Source: DAOMOP01 sp035444405
GTDB lineage: Bacteria > Pseudomonadota > Gammaproteobacteria > Burkholderiales > Rhodocyclaceae
NCBI GenBank assembly: GCA_035444405.1
Contig: DAOMOP010000054.1
Span: 1-20,426 of the forward strand
DNA: 20,426 bases
Direction of reading: 5' to 3'
The notes under the pieces were generated by a model that was not told the DNA's origin, ran no database searches, and saw only the letters and a list, made by a program, of their open reading frames with translations. The first letter of the stretch is position 1; every line of letters begins with the position of its first letter. This document shows positions 6,142 through 13,552 of the stretch, in pieces. The position numbers and the translations under genes were made by a program.

Positions 6142-7335
6142 TCACGAAACGAACGGGCGCTCGCGCCCGCGCGGTGGCCGGCGCCGCAGCCACAGCGGAA
6201 TCATCGCGATCGCCACGCCGATCTCGAGTGCCGCGACGATCACGAAGACCGGCAGGTACGGGTCCGCCCCGAGCGCACGCAGCAGCGCCACCAGCGTGCC
6301 GCCCAGCAGCGGCCCCAGCGCGAAGCCCAGCGATCCGGCCACGTTGAAGCCGGCCAGCGTGCTCGCGCGCTGGCCGGCGCCGGCGAGCTCGGCGGTGAGG
6401 ACCAGCGACGGCGCATACATCAGCGCCGCCACCAGCCCGCCGGCGGCCATCACCCAGGCGATCTGCGCCCCCGGGACGACGCCGAGCGCGATCAGGAACA
6501 CGCCGTACAGCACGCTGCCGACGATCATCATCGCAAGCCGGTCCCAATGCCGGCACAGCAGTCCGGCCGGGTACGTGAGCAGCGAGAACGGAAGCAGAAA
6601 TGCCGCCATCACGAGGCCGATCCGCGCCGCCGAGAAACCGAGCACGGTGCCGAGATAGAGCGAGAAGGTCGACACGATGAAGCCGACCGTCAGCCGATCG
6701 ACGAAGGCGAAGACGTAGGGCACGGCCAGCATCCGATTGGCGAGCAGCGCGCGCAGCAGCGCCTGCGGTCTGGCGCGCTCGCTCGCCACCGGCGCATCGC
6801 GCAGCACCAGCGGCACGATCAGCGCGAGCGCAAGCATCAGCCAGCCCCCCAGCCACGGTACCTGCACCGCCGAGCTTGCCCCGATCCAGCCCCCCAGCGG
6901 GGCGCCGCTGGCCACGCCGAGGCTGACCGCCGCCCCGACACCGCCCATCGCCCGTCCGATGCCCTCCTGGCGCGCATGGTCGGCACCGAGCGTCATCAAC
7001 AGCGACAGCGCGGTCATGTGTGCACAGCCTTCGACGAAGCGCAGCGCGAGCATCGCGCCGTATCCCCAGTCGCCGGCGATCAGCAGCAGGCACAGTCCAT
7101 TCACGACGAAGGCGGCGGCGATGATCGGCACGCGGCGCCCCAGCGAATCGGACGCCAGCCCCGCCAGCGGCGCCGCCAGCAGTGCGCCGATCATGTTCAC
7201 GGACATGAACAGATGCCGGGCCACGTCTCCGGTCGCCGGATAACGGCCTTGCGTGAGCTCGGACAACACCGGAACCATGCCGGTGACGGGCAGCATCAGC
7301 AGGTAGATCACAGTCGAAAGCAGCAGCAGGTTCAT
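6142..7335 (-). CDS. Major facilitator superfamily transporter
   Basis: This 397-residue polytopic protein has about 12 hydrophobic helices in two halves, with the MFS motif A after helix 2 (GLASDSLGRRVP, residues 59-70). A long basic central loop (VASERARPQALLRALLANR) divides the halves. The ATG at 7333-7335 is preferred to the one at 7455 because the intervening 40 residues are Arg/Ala/Pro-rich and would precede the first membrane helix unnaturally. No Shine-Dalgarno is obvious at either. It resembles drug/proton antiporters and sugar-efflux-like members, but the substrate cannot be read from the sequence. It is transcribed away from the phasin gene. Confidence 0.88.
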   Translation of the reverse strand: MNLLLLSTVIYLLMLPVTGMVPVLSELTQGRYPATGDVARHLFMSVNMIGALLAAPLAGLASDSLGRRVPIIAAAFVVNGLCLLLIAGDWGYGAMLALRFVEGCAHMTALSLLMTLGADHARQEGIGRAMGGVGAAVSLGVASGAPLGGWIGASSAVQVPWLGGWLMLALALIVPLVLRDAPVASERARPQALLRALLANRMLAVPYVFAFVDRLTVGFIVSTFSLYLGTVLGFSAARIGLVMAAFLLPFSLLTYPAGLLCRHWDRLAMMIVGSVLYGVFLIALGVVPGAQIAWVMAAGGLVAALMYAPSLVLTAELAGAGQRASTLAGFNVAGSLGFALGPLLGGTLVALLRALGADPYLPVFVIVAALEIGVAIAMIPLWLRRRPPRGRERPFVS

Positions 7336-7447
7336 GACGGGCCTGGGCAGTCGCGAGCGCGCACAGCGTAAAGCAGCCGGACCGCGCGTGCCACACCGGC
7401 CTGCGCCGACGGGCCGCGCGAGAGCACACGCCGCCGTCGGCAACATT

Positions 7448-7461
7448 TTGTGCATCGCACC
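7448..7461 (+). promoter_or_regulatory. TTGTGC-N3-GCA box upstream of the phasin promoter (site 1)
   Basis: TTGTGCATCGCACC contains GTGC-ATC-GCAC, a perfect short palindrome, just upstream of the -35 hexamer. The same pattern TTGTGC-N3-GCA-S-C recurs at 7502-7515. It is a candidate binding site for a PHA-responsive regulator such as PhaR; that identity is inferred from the target gene only. Confidence 0.45.
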
Positions 7462-7469
7462 AATTCAAC

Positions 7470-7497
7470 TTGACATCTATGCGAGGACGGCTAGAAT
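7470..7497 (+). promoter_or_regulatory. Near-consensus sigma70 promoter of the phasin gene
   Basis: TTGACA (7470-7475, perfect -35) is followed after 16 bases by TAGAAT (7492-7497, 5 of 6 to the -10 consensus). Predicted start of transcription is about 7504, giving a leader of some 74 bases. The strength fits the high abundance of phasins. Confidence 0.75.
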
Positions 7498-7501
7498 TTG
7501 A

Positions 7502-7515
7502 TTGTGCGGTGCAGC
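7502..7515 (+). promoter_or_regulatory. TTGTGC-N3-GCA box at the phasin transcription start (site 2)
   Basis: TTGTGCGGTGCAGC repeats the pattern of 7448-7461 exactly 54 bases downstream, about five helical turns, and covers the predicted +1. A protein bound here would block initiation. It is a candidate repressor operator. Confidence 0.5.
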
Positions 7516-7577
7516 ATACAACTTGTTTTCAAGCGGCTGCACCGGCTATGAACCCACAGCCCCAAAAGGAGCAACAG

Positions 7578-8141
7578 ATGAGCACGACCCCAGAGAAACT
7601 CTCCGCCGTTCACAAGGCCACGATCGATTCCGCGCTTGCCGCGCTGCAGACCGTGTTCGACTCTTCCGAGCGCCTGGCCGCCCTGAACCTCAACACGGCC
7701 CGCGCGCTGATCAGCGACGGCAGCACCAACGCCAAGGCGCTGCTGGGCGCGAAGAATCCAGACGAGCTGGTCAAGCTGCAGACGGCGATGGCACGCCCGG
7801 CGGTCGAGAAGGCGCTGGCCTACTACCGCAACTACTACGAGATCGTCGCGCAGAGCTTCGAAGAGGCGATCAGGCCGTTCGAGATCCAGTTCGCCGAGCT
7901 CAACAAGCTCGTCTGCACCGAGCTCGAAAAAGCGGCCAAGGCCGCGCCGGTCGGCTCGGAGGCGGCACTGGCTGCGGTCAAGTCGGGCATCGCCGCAGCG
8001 AACTCGACCTACGATCAGGTCACGCGGGCGACCCGCCAAGCCGTCGAGATCGCCGAAGCCAACATGGCCGCCGCCGCCGATGCCGCCGTCAAGGCAGTCG
8101 GCAACGAGGTCGGTGCGGGCAGCCGCAAGAAATCCGCCTGA
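7578..8141 (+). CDS. phaP: Phasin (PHA granule-associated protein)
   Basis: This 187-residue, Ala-rich, almost wholly alpha-helical protein matches the phasin_2 family. It has the early segment SALAALQTVFDSSERLAALNLNTARALI, the central LVKLQTAMARPAVEKALAYYRNYYEIV, and a C-terminal Ala-rich coil ending in GSRKKSA. Phasins coat polyhydroxyalkanoate granules and control their number and size. AAAAGGAG ends 8 bases before the ATG at 7578; ATGs in the same frame at 7470 and 7548 lack such a site, and 7470 lies in the promoter. It is monocistronic: strong promoter upstream, strong hairpin downstream. It implies a PHA-storing organism, although no synthase gene is in the window. Confidence 0.95.
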   Translation: MSTTPEKLSAVHKATIDSALAALQTVFDSSERLAALNLNTARALISDGSTNAKALLGAKNPDELVKLQTAMARPAVEKALAYYRNYYEIVAQSFEEAIRPFEIQFAELNKLVCTELEKAAKAAPVGSEAALAAVKSGIAAANSTYDQVTRATRQAVEIAEANMAAAADAAVKAVGNEVGAGSRKKSA

Positions 8142-8157
8142 CGCGCCGCTGCGCACA

Positions 8158-8197
8158 GACGACGCCCCGGTGCCGGCAACGGCGCCGGGGCGTCGTC
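8158..8197 (+). terminator. Long GC-rich hairpin downstream of the phasin gene
   Basis: An 18-bp stem (8158-8175 with 8180-8197, one G-U pair) closed by a GCAA tetraloop starts 17 bases after the phasin stop. No T-run follows, so it may end transcription less sharply and mainly protect the mRNA 3' end. Bases 8198-8355 show no gene; an imperfect inverted repeat GGTTGTG/CACAAACC lies at 8324-8348. Confidence 0.75.
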
Positions 8198-8355
8198 GTC
8201 TGGCGCCTTGCCACTTCATCGCGCCGGTGCGAGCGCGAGCCGCCGCGGCCGAGGGCCGAGGGTTCGTCCCCGCCACGGCGGCGCAGCCGGCTCCATGCCG
8301 CCCCCGCAGTGGAACCCCGGACTGGTTGTGTCCGTCATAGCACAAACCGTGCCGA

Positions 8356-9324
8356 ATGGGCACATCGATTCTGCGGGGGACGATCATGTTGGCTGGTTTC
8401 GCCATGCCGCTGCTCATCGCGGCAACCATCGGGTTCGGCGTCGTGAGCTTCAACGGGCAAGGCGGCACCGACCGGGTACCCAACTGCGGCCTGACGGCAG
8501 GCTGGTCGATTCCCGGCGGCGGCCGCGTCGAGGCGTCGACGCTGCTCGACCGGGTGGCCGGCCGCACCGTCGTGCTGCTCGGCGAACGTCACGACGATGC
8601 CGCGCATCACCGCTGGCAGCGCGACACACTGCAGGCCCTTCACCAGCGCCGCAAGCAGATCGTGCTTGGTCTCGAGATGTTTCCGCGACGGGTGCAACCG
8701 GCCCTCGATGCGTGGGTGCGCGGCGAGCTCGACGAGACCGCATTCCTGCGCGACAGCGACTGGAACAACGTGTGGGGCTTCGACGCCGAGCTGTACATGG
8801 ACATCTTCCGCTATGCCCGCGAACACCGCCTGCCGATGCGGGCGCTCAACGTCGACGCCGCCCTCACGAGCGCGGTCGGCCGCAACGGCTTCGACGCCAC
8901 CGTGCCGCACGAGCGTGAGGGCGTGACGCAACCGGCACGCGCGAGTGCGCGCTACACGGACTGGCTCGGCAGCATCTTCCGCATGCACGATCTGGCCGGG
9001 CCGCCGCAGGCCCTGGACGTCAGGCGCCGCAGCCTGGACCACTTCATCGAGGCGCAGCTGGTGTGGGACCGCGCGATGGCGCAAGGCATTCGTGACGCAC
9101 TCGCGGAGTTCCCGGGCGCGCTGGTCGTGAGCCTGATCGGCAGCGGCCATCTGCGGCACGGCGACGGCGTCGCGCATCAGCTCGACGACCTCGGCGTCGG
9201 CGACCACGCAACGTTGCTGCCGTGGGACAGCCGTTCCGACTGCCGCGAGCTGGTCGCCGGGCTGGCCGACGCCGTCTACGCGATCGAGGGCGACCCGCTC
9301 AACCGCCGGCGACGCACGATCTGA
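8356..9324 (+). CDS. ChaN-like haem-binding/uptake family protein (DUF399)
   Basis: This 322-residue protein contains the ChaN/Cofac_haem_bdg signatures: VVLLGERHDDAAHH at about residues 72-85 (Glu77, His79), GLEMFPRRVQPALDAWVRGEL at 105-125, and a late GSGHLRHGDG. The fold belongs to the Tiki/EreA-like superfamily, whose Glu and His residues bind metal or haem. An N-terminal hydrophobic segment (about residues 8-31, preceded by Arg7) should export or anchor it. No lipobox Cys is visible, unlike typical ChaN lipoproteins. The start at 8356 keeps the Arg before the hydrophobic core; ATG 8386 is an alternative with GGGGGA nearby. It ends 7 bases before the M1-type peptidase, so the two are probably an operon and may act together outside the inner membrane. 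Confidence 0.85.
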   Translation: MGTSILRGTIMLAGFAMPLLIAATIGFGVVSFNGQGGTDRVPNCGLTAGWSIPGGGRVEASTLLDRVAGRTVVLLGERHDDAAHHRWQRDTLQALHQRRKQIVLGLEMFPRRVQPALDAWVRGELDETAFLRDSDWNNVWGFDAELYMDIFRYAREHRLPMRALNVDAALTSAVGRNGFDATVPHEREGVTQPARASARYTDWLGSIFRMHDLAGPPQALDVRRRSLDHFIEAQLVWDRAMAQGIRDALAEFPGALVVSLIGSGHLRHGDGVAHQLDDLGVGDHATLLPWDSRSDCRELVAGLADAVYAIEGDPLNRRRRTI

Positions 9325-9331
9325 GAGGCGC

Positions 9332-11445
9332 ATGGCCGACCATGCATCGCTTTGCGGCCGTACGCTCGCGGCCGTCGTGCTGGCGCTGTGGCTCGGCACC
9401 GCCGCTGCGGCAGACGCGACCTCGCAGCCCGCGACCGAAGTGCACGCACCCGTCGTCTACGCGCTCGATGTCGCACTCGATCCCGAGTCACGCATGCTGC
9501 ACGGCCGTGCCGAACTGCGCATCGAGGACGAAGCCGGCCTCGAGCTGATCCTGAACCGGCGCTTCGAGCTCACCGAGCTGGTGATCGACGGACGGCCGCT
9601 CCACCGCCGCCCGTTGCCGCGCGACACCGACGCCGTATGGCGCGTGCCGCCCGGCACCGCGCCGCGCACCGTGGCGCTGGCCTGGCACGGCCCGCTCGCC
9701 GCGACGCCGAGCGGGCTCGCCCATCGCGACACGCTGGGCCAGCGCGAGCCGACCGCGGACGCGCGCGGCAGCTTCCTGCCGGCCGGCAGCCTGTGGTACC
9801 CGCGCGCGCTGCGCGACGGCGAGCCGCTGCTCCACGCCTGCGCATCGCGCTGCCCGCCGGAAAGCACGCCGTAGTCGCCGGCACGCGGCTGGAGGACCGG
9901 CTCGAGGGGGCGCTGCGCGTGACACGCTTCGAGTTCCCACACCCTGGCGAAGGCATCGACCTCATCGCCGGACCTTACCGCGTCGCCGAACGCCCCGTCA
10001 CATCGCACGATGGCCGCGAGCTCTTGCTGCGCACGTATTTCCACGACGACATCGCCGCCCTCGCCGACGCCTATCTCGACGCGACCGCCGCCTATCTCGC
10101 ACTCTACGAGGACTGGATCGGCCCGTATCCGTACACCGGCTTCTCGGTCGTGTCGAGTCCGACGCCGACCGGCTTCGGCATGCCGACGCTGACCTATCTC
10201 GGTATCGACGTGCTGCGCCTGCCCTTCATCCGCGACACCTCGCTCGGCCACGAGGTGCTGCACAACTGGTGGGGCAACGGCGTGTATCCGGACTATTCGC
10301 AAGGCAACTGGGCCGAAGGGCTGACCACCTTCATGGCCGACTACACCTACGCGCAACGGCGCGATGCGCAGGCCGCGCGTGCGATGCGGCTGGCGTGGCT
10401 GCGCGAGCTCTCGGGCATCCCCGCCGGGGCGGACGCGCCGCTGGCCGCGTTCACGGCGCGTCATCATGGGGTGTCGCAGGCGGTCGGCTACGGCAAGGCG
10501 GCGATGCTGTTCGTGATGCTGCGCGAGCGCATCGGCACGGCGGCCTTCGACGACGGCGTGCGCCGCTTCTGGCGGGCGCAGCGCTTTCGCGTGGCGGGCT
10601 GGGATGCGCTGCGCACGGCATTCGAAGCGGCATCGGGCGAGGAGCTGGAGGCGTTCTTCACGCAATGGCTCACGCGCAGCGGCCTGCCCGAGGTCGGCCT
10701 CGAAGCCGCCGTCGCGACACCGGCCGGGGTGCACGTGACGCTGTCGCAAGCGGCGCCGGCCTACGCGCTGGACGTGCCGCTCGAGGTCGATACCGGCGAC
10801 CGGCGCGAGAGGCTCGTGGTGCGCCTGGAGAGCTTGCGCCAGGACTTCGAGCTTCGTATCGACGGCGCGCAGCGCGTGCGTCTCGATCCGGAGCATCTGC
10901 TGCTGCGCCGGCTCGGCCGCGGCGAGGCACCGCCGATCCTGCGCGAGCTGCTGTTCGACCGCGGCACTGCCGTCGTCACACTGGGCGGTCCGGGCTTGGC
11001 TGCGGCGACCGACGCGCTGCTCGCGCGCCTGTTCGATCACCGTCCCGGCCGAAGGCCCGCCGGCGAGCCACCGGCGAGCACGCCGCTGCTGGTGATCGGA
11101 GCGGACGACGAAGTCGCGCGCTGGCTCGCGCGGCACCGGCTGCCCCCACCGCCAACCGAGGCGGCCGGGCGCGGCGACGTGCGCATGTGGACGCTGCGCC
11201 TGCCCTCTGGCACGGCGCTCGCGCTGATCGCGGCGCGCGACGCGGCCGCCCTCGAACGTGCACTGCGCCCGCTGCCGCACTACGGCCAGCAGAGCTGGCT
11301 CGTCATCGACGACGGACGCGCCGTCGCACGAGGCGTGTGGCCGGCGCGCGTGCCGACGCTCACGCTCACGAACGATCGAGTCAGCGGCGGCCCGCGGCGC
11401 GCCCGCGGCGCGCAGACCGACGCAGACGGGGCCGCCAGCCGCTAG
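9332..11445 (+). pseudogene. M1-type zinc metallopeptidase, broken by a one-base frameshift
   Basis: Two overlapping frames make one protein. Bases 9332 to about 9838 encode a signal peptide (LAAVVLALWLGTAAAADA) and the start of an M1-like N-terminal beta domain. From about 9839 the next frame continues (RIALPAGKHAVVAGTRLEDR) to the stop at 11443-11445. Adding one base after 9838 would read LHALRIALPAGKH and give about 704 residues. The catalytic domain is intact: HEVLH at 10249-10263 with the third zinc ligand Glu 18 residues after the second His (NWAEGLTTFMADY), and the usual GFGMPTLTYLG ahead of it. A C-terminal domain of about 230 residues follows. As written the first frame stops at 9874, yielding a signal peptide plus a useless fragment. 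In a draft with gaps a sequencing error is at least as likely as a true mutation. Confidence 0.85.
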
Positions 11446-11484
11446 CAGGTGCGGCTTTGCGCGAAAGCAGCGCGCCGCACTCAC

Positions 11485-12100
11485 TCAGCGCGAGCGCAGC
11501 CGGCGCAGCAGCGAACGGCGATCGTTCCAGATCATCATGCCGACCAGCACCATCAGGAAACCGACGCCGCACAGCAGCAGCGCCGGCAGCGACAGCGCGA
11601 TCAGCCGCCAGTTGAGATCGCGATGCACCATCGCGCGCGCCGGATTGGCGCCGTCGACCCAGACGGTGATCGACGCGCCGGGCGCGGCGGACTCGGCAAA
11701 GAGCCGACTGCGCGGGCGGCTCTNNNNNNNNNNAGGAGCTTGTCTTCCGCGGGTTTCTGCTATCGGGACTGCGCGGGCGGCTCTCGAGCCCGCCGTGCGG
11801 GCCGAACTGGGTCGCGACATACCGCCGCCCCTCGAACTCGTAGTGGTATCGCACCGACACGATATCGAGCGCCATCGGAATCGCCACCCGCGGCGGCCCG
11901 AGCTCGACGTCCTCGACGCTCGCCACCACCGCCACCCAGTTGCGGCTCGCCCAGGCCTCGACGAACGGCAACACCGCGAACGTCGTCACGCCCACCAGAC
12001 CGGCCGTCAACAGGCCGATGCCGACCAGCGGAACGAGCAGGCGCGCCGCGATGTCGAGCACGCGTGCGCGCAGGGGCAGACGTCGGCCGGCGTTCGTCAT
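11485..12100 (-). CDS. DUF3592-type membrane protein, interrupted by an assembly gap
   Basis: Read 12100 down to 11785, then 11723 down to 11485, the gene encodes a continuous 184-residue protein. It has a membrane helix at about residues 20-44 (LLVPLVGIGLLTAGLVGVTT), an extracytoplasmic beta domain (VRYHYEFEGRRYVATQFG, then ITVWVDGANPARAMVHRDL) and a second helix at about 146-170 (LIALSLPALLLCGVGFLMVL). This layout and the strand motifs fit DUF3592, a family of unknown function. The two parts lie in different frames only because 61 bases (11724-11784) intervene: the 10-N gap, 33 unmatched bases and a copy of an 18-base repeat. The start at 12100 has no strong Shine-Dalgarno. It converges on the M1 peptidase gene with 39 bases between. 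Confidence 0.8.
11706..11784. repeat. 18-base direct repeat flanking the second assembly gap
   Basis: GACTGCGCGGGCGGCTCT occurs at 11706-11723, ending exactly at the Ns, and again at 11767-11784. Between the copies are 10 N and 33 bases (11734-11766) that do not fit the surrounding protein. Keeping one copy gives a perfect reading frame, so this is probably an unmerged contig overlap, although a target duplication around an unresolved insertion would look similar. Confidence 0.9.
11724..11733. other. Assembly gap (10 N) inside the DUF3592 gene
   Basis: Ten undetermined bases; a placeholder of the same length as the gap at 5398-5407, so the number says nothing about true distance. Confidence 0.97.
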
Positions 12101-12262
12101 GATGAACCGATATGCTGGGTGAGCGAACGCACAGCTTATACCGGCGACTACCTGCCGCGCAGGCAATTCGGTCACGCTCGGACACCGATCGCGCGCTCGC
12201 CACACCCCGCTGCCGTGTCCACGCGGGCCGCCGGCCCGGCCGCGGGGCGGGCGCGATTCGGG

Positions 12263-12268
12263 TATGAT
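12263..12268 (+). promoter_or_regulatory. Possible -10 box for the DUF971-ubiE-ubiJ group
   Basis: TATGAT lies 38 bases before the DUF971 start, in the 205-base region between it and the divergent DUF3592 gene. No recognisable -35 hexamer stands 16-18 bases upstream in this GC-rich stretch, so the call is weak. Nothing else clear is seen in 12101-12305. Confidence 0.3.
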
Positions 12269-12305
12269 TGAGGTTGCTCCCGAGTAACAGGATTCACGCA
12301 TTCTC

Positions 12306-12731
12306 ATGGCCGGACTGGATCAGAACACCCCGACCCCCACCGGAATCACGCTGCATCGCAAGTCCCGGGTGATGGAGGTCAGCTTCGATGATGGCAGCCG
12401 TTTCTCGCTGCCGTTCGAGTTCCTGCGCGTCTATTCGCCTTCGGCCGAAGTACGCGGCCACGGCCCCGGCCAGGAGGTGCTGCAGCTGGGCAAGCGCGAT
12501 GTAGACATCGTCGACGTCGAAGCGGTGGGCAACTACGCGATCAAGCCGGTGTTCTCGGACGGCCACGACTCCGGGCTCTACTCGTGGGATTACCTCTACA
12601 TGCTCGGGCGCGACCACGATGCGCTGTGGCAGCAGTACCTCGAGCGGCTCGAGCGCGAGGGCGGCAGCCGCGATCCCGCCTCGGTGCCGCCGCCGGCACC
12701 AAAGGGTGGCGGCTGCGGACACCGGCACTGA
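12306..12731 (+). CDS. DUF971 / GBBH-like N-terminal domain protein
   Basis: This 141-residue protein is a stand-alone DUF971 domain (residues about 12-105): GITLHRKSRVMEVSFDDGSRFSLPFEFLRVYSPSAE, then the late VGNYAIKPVFSDGHDSGLYSWDYLYML. This is the fold found at the N-terminus of gamma-butyrobetaine hydroxylases, and similar stand-alone proteins have been linked to iron-sulfur or iron handling. The tail is Pro-rich and ends GGGCGHRH, a possible metal-binding Cys/His cluster. Its stop at 12729-12731 is 2 bases before the ubiE start, so translation is probably coupled. The pairing with ubiE recurs in betaproteobacteria from general knowledge; the biochemical link is unproven. Confidence 0.92.
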   Translation: MAGLDQNTPTPTGITLHRKSRVMEVSFDDGSRFSLPFEFLRVYSPSAEVRGHGPGQEVLQLGKRDVDIVDVEAVGNYAIKPVFSDGHDSGLYSWDYLYMLGRDHDALWQQYLERLEREGGSRDPASVPPPAPKGGGCGHRH

Positions 12732-12733
12732 TC

Positions 12734-13471
12734 ATGAGCGAGAAGCAGACCCACTTCGGCTTCCAGACGGTCGCCGAAGGCGAAAAACAGAAGAAGGTCG
12801 AGCAGGTCTTCTCGTCGGTCGCCAGCCGCTACGACGTCATGAACGACCTCATGTCCTTCGGCCTGCACCGGCTCTGGAAGGCCTTCACGATCCAGGTCTC
12901 CGGCGTGCGCGAAGGCGATCGCGTGCTCGACGTCGCCGGCGGAACCGCCGACTTGTCGCTTGCGTTCGCGAAGAAGGTCGGCACGCGCGGCGAGGTGTGG
13001 CTGACCGACATCAACCACGCGATGCTCTCGCGCGGGCGCGACCGGCTGATCGACCGCGGCTTCGCGCTGCCGGTCGCCCAGTGCGATGCCGAGAAGCTGC
13101 CTTTCGCATCGGACAGCTTCGACTGCGTGACGGTCGCCTTCGGCCTGCGCAACATGACGCACAAGGACGTCGCGATCGCCGAGATGATGCGCGTGCTGCG
13201 CCCCGGCGGCCGCCTGCTGATCCTCGAGTTCTCCAAGGTCTGGGCACCGCTCGCGCCGGCGTACGACTTCTACTCGTTCAAGATCCTGCCGTGGATGGGG
13301 GCGCGGGTCGCCAACGACGCCGACAGCTATCGCTATCTCGCCGAGTCGATCCGCGTGCACCCGTCGCAGGACGAGCTGAAGGCGATGATGGAGCGCGTCG
13401 GCCTCAAGCGCGTCGATTACTTCAACATGACCGGCGGGGTCGTCGCGCTGCACCGCGGCTACAAGTACTGA
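12734..13471 (+). CDS. ubiE: UbiE: demethylmenaquinone / 2-polyprenyl-benzoquinol C-methyltransferase
   Basis: This 245-residue class I SAM-dependent methyltransferase performs the C-methylation step in ubiquinone (and, where present, menaquinone) synthesis. It opens with FGFQTVAEGEKQKKVEQVF and RYDVMNDLMSFGLHRLWK, diagnostic of UbiE/COQ5. The SAM-binding motif I VLDVAGGTAD is at residues 64-73, followed by the family signatures FGLRNMTHKD and MMRVLRPGGRLLILEFSKV. It ends VDYFNMTGGVVALHRGYKY, the usual C-terminus. Length is normal. ATG 12734 overlaps the expected start exactly and follows the DUF971 stop. It groups with ubiJ further downstream in a ubiquinone cluster. Confidence 0.98.
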   Translation: MSEKQTHFGFQTVAEGEKQKKVEQVFSSVASRYDVMNDLMSFGLHRLWKAFTIQVSGVREGDRVLDVAGGTADLSLAFAKKVGTRGEVWLTDINHAMLSRGRDRLIDRGFALPVAQCDAEKLPFASDSFDCVTVAFGLRNMTHKDVAIAEMMRVLRPGGRLLILEFSKVWAPLAPAYDFYSFKILPWMGARVANDADSYRYLAESIRVHPSQDELKAMMERVGLKRVDYFNMTGGVVALHRGYKY

Positions 13472-13552
13472 ACTTCCGGCCCGCTTCGCCGGTCTGCCGT
13501 ACGGCGACTGGCTGCTTCGGCCGCCCCTTTCTTGCAAGGAGATTTCGAGACG

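Noticed and set aside
7336..7455. Longer start of the MFS transporter at 7455
   Set aside because: It would add 40 Arg/Ala/Pro-rich residues before the first membrane helix and reach into the phasin promoter boxes.
11734..11766. End of a known insertion sequence
   Set aside because: No transposase fragment or terminal inverted repeat that I recognise; the in-frame collapse makes an assembly artefact simpler.
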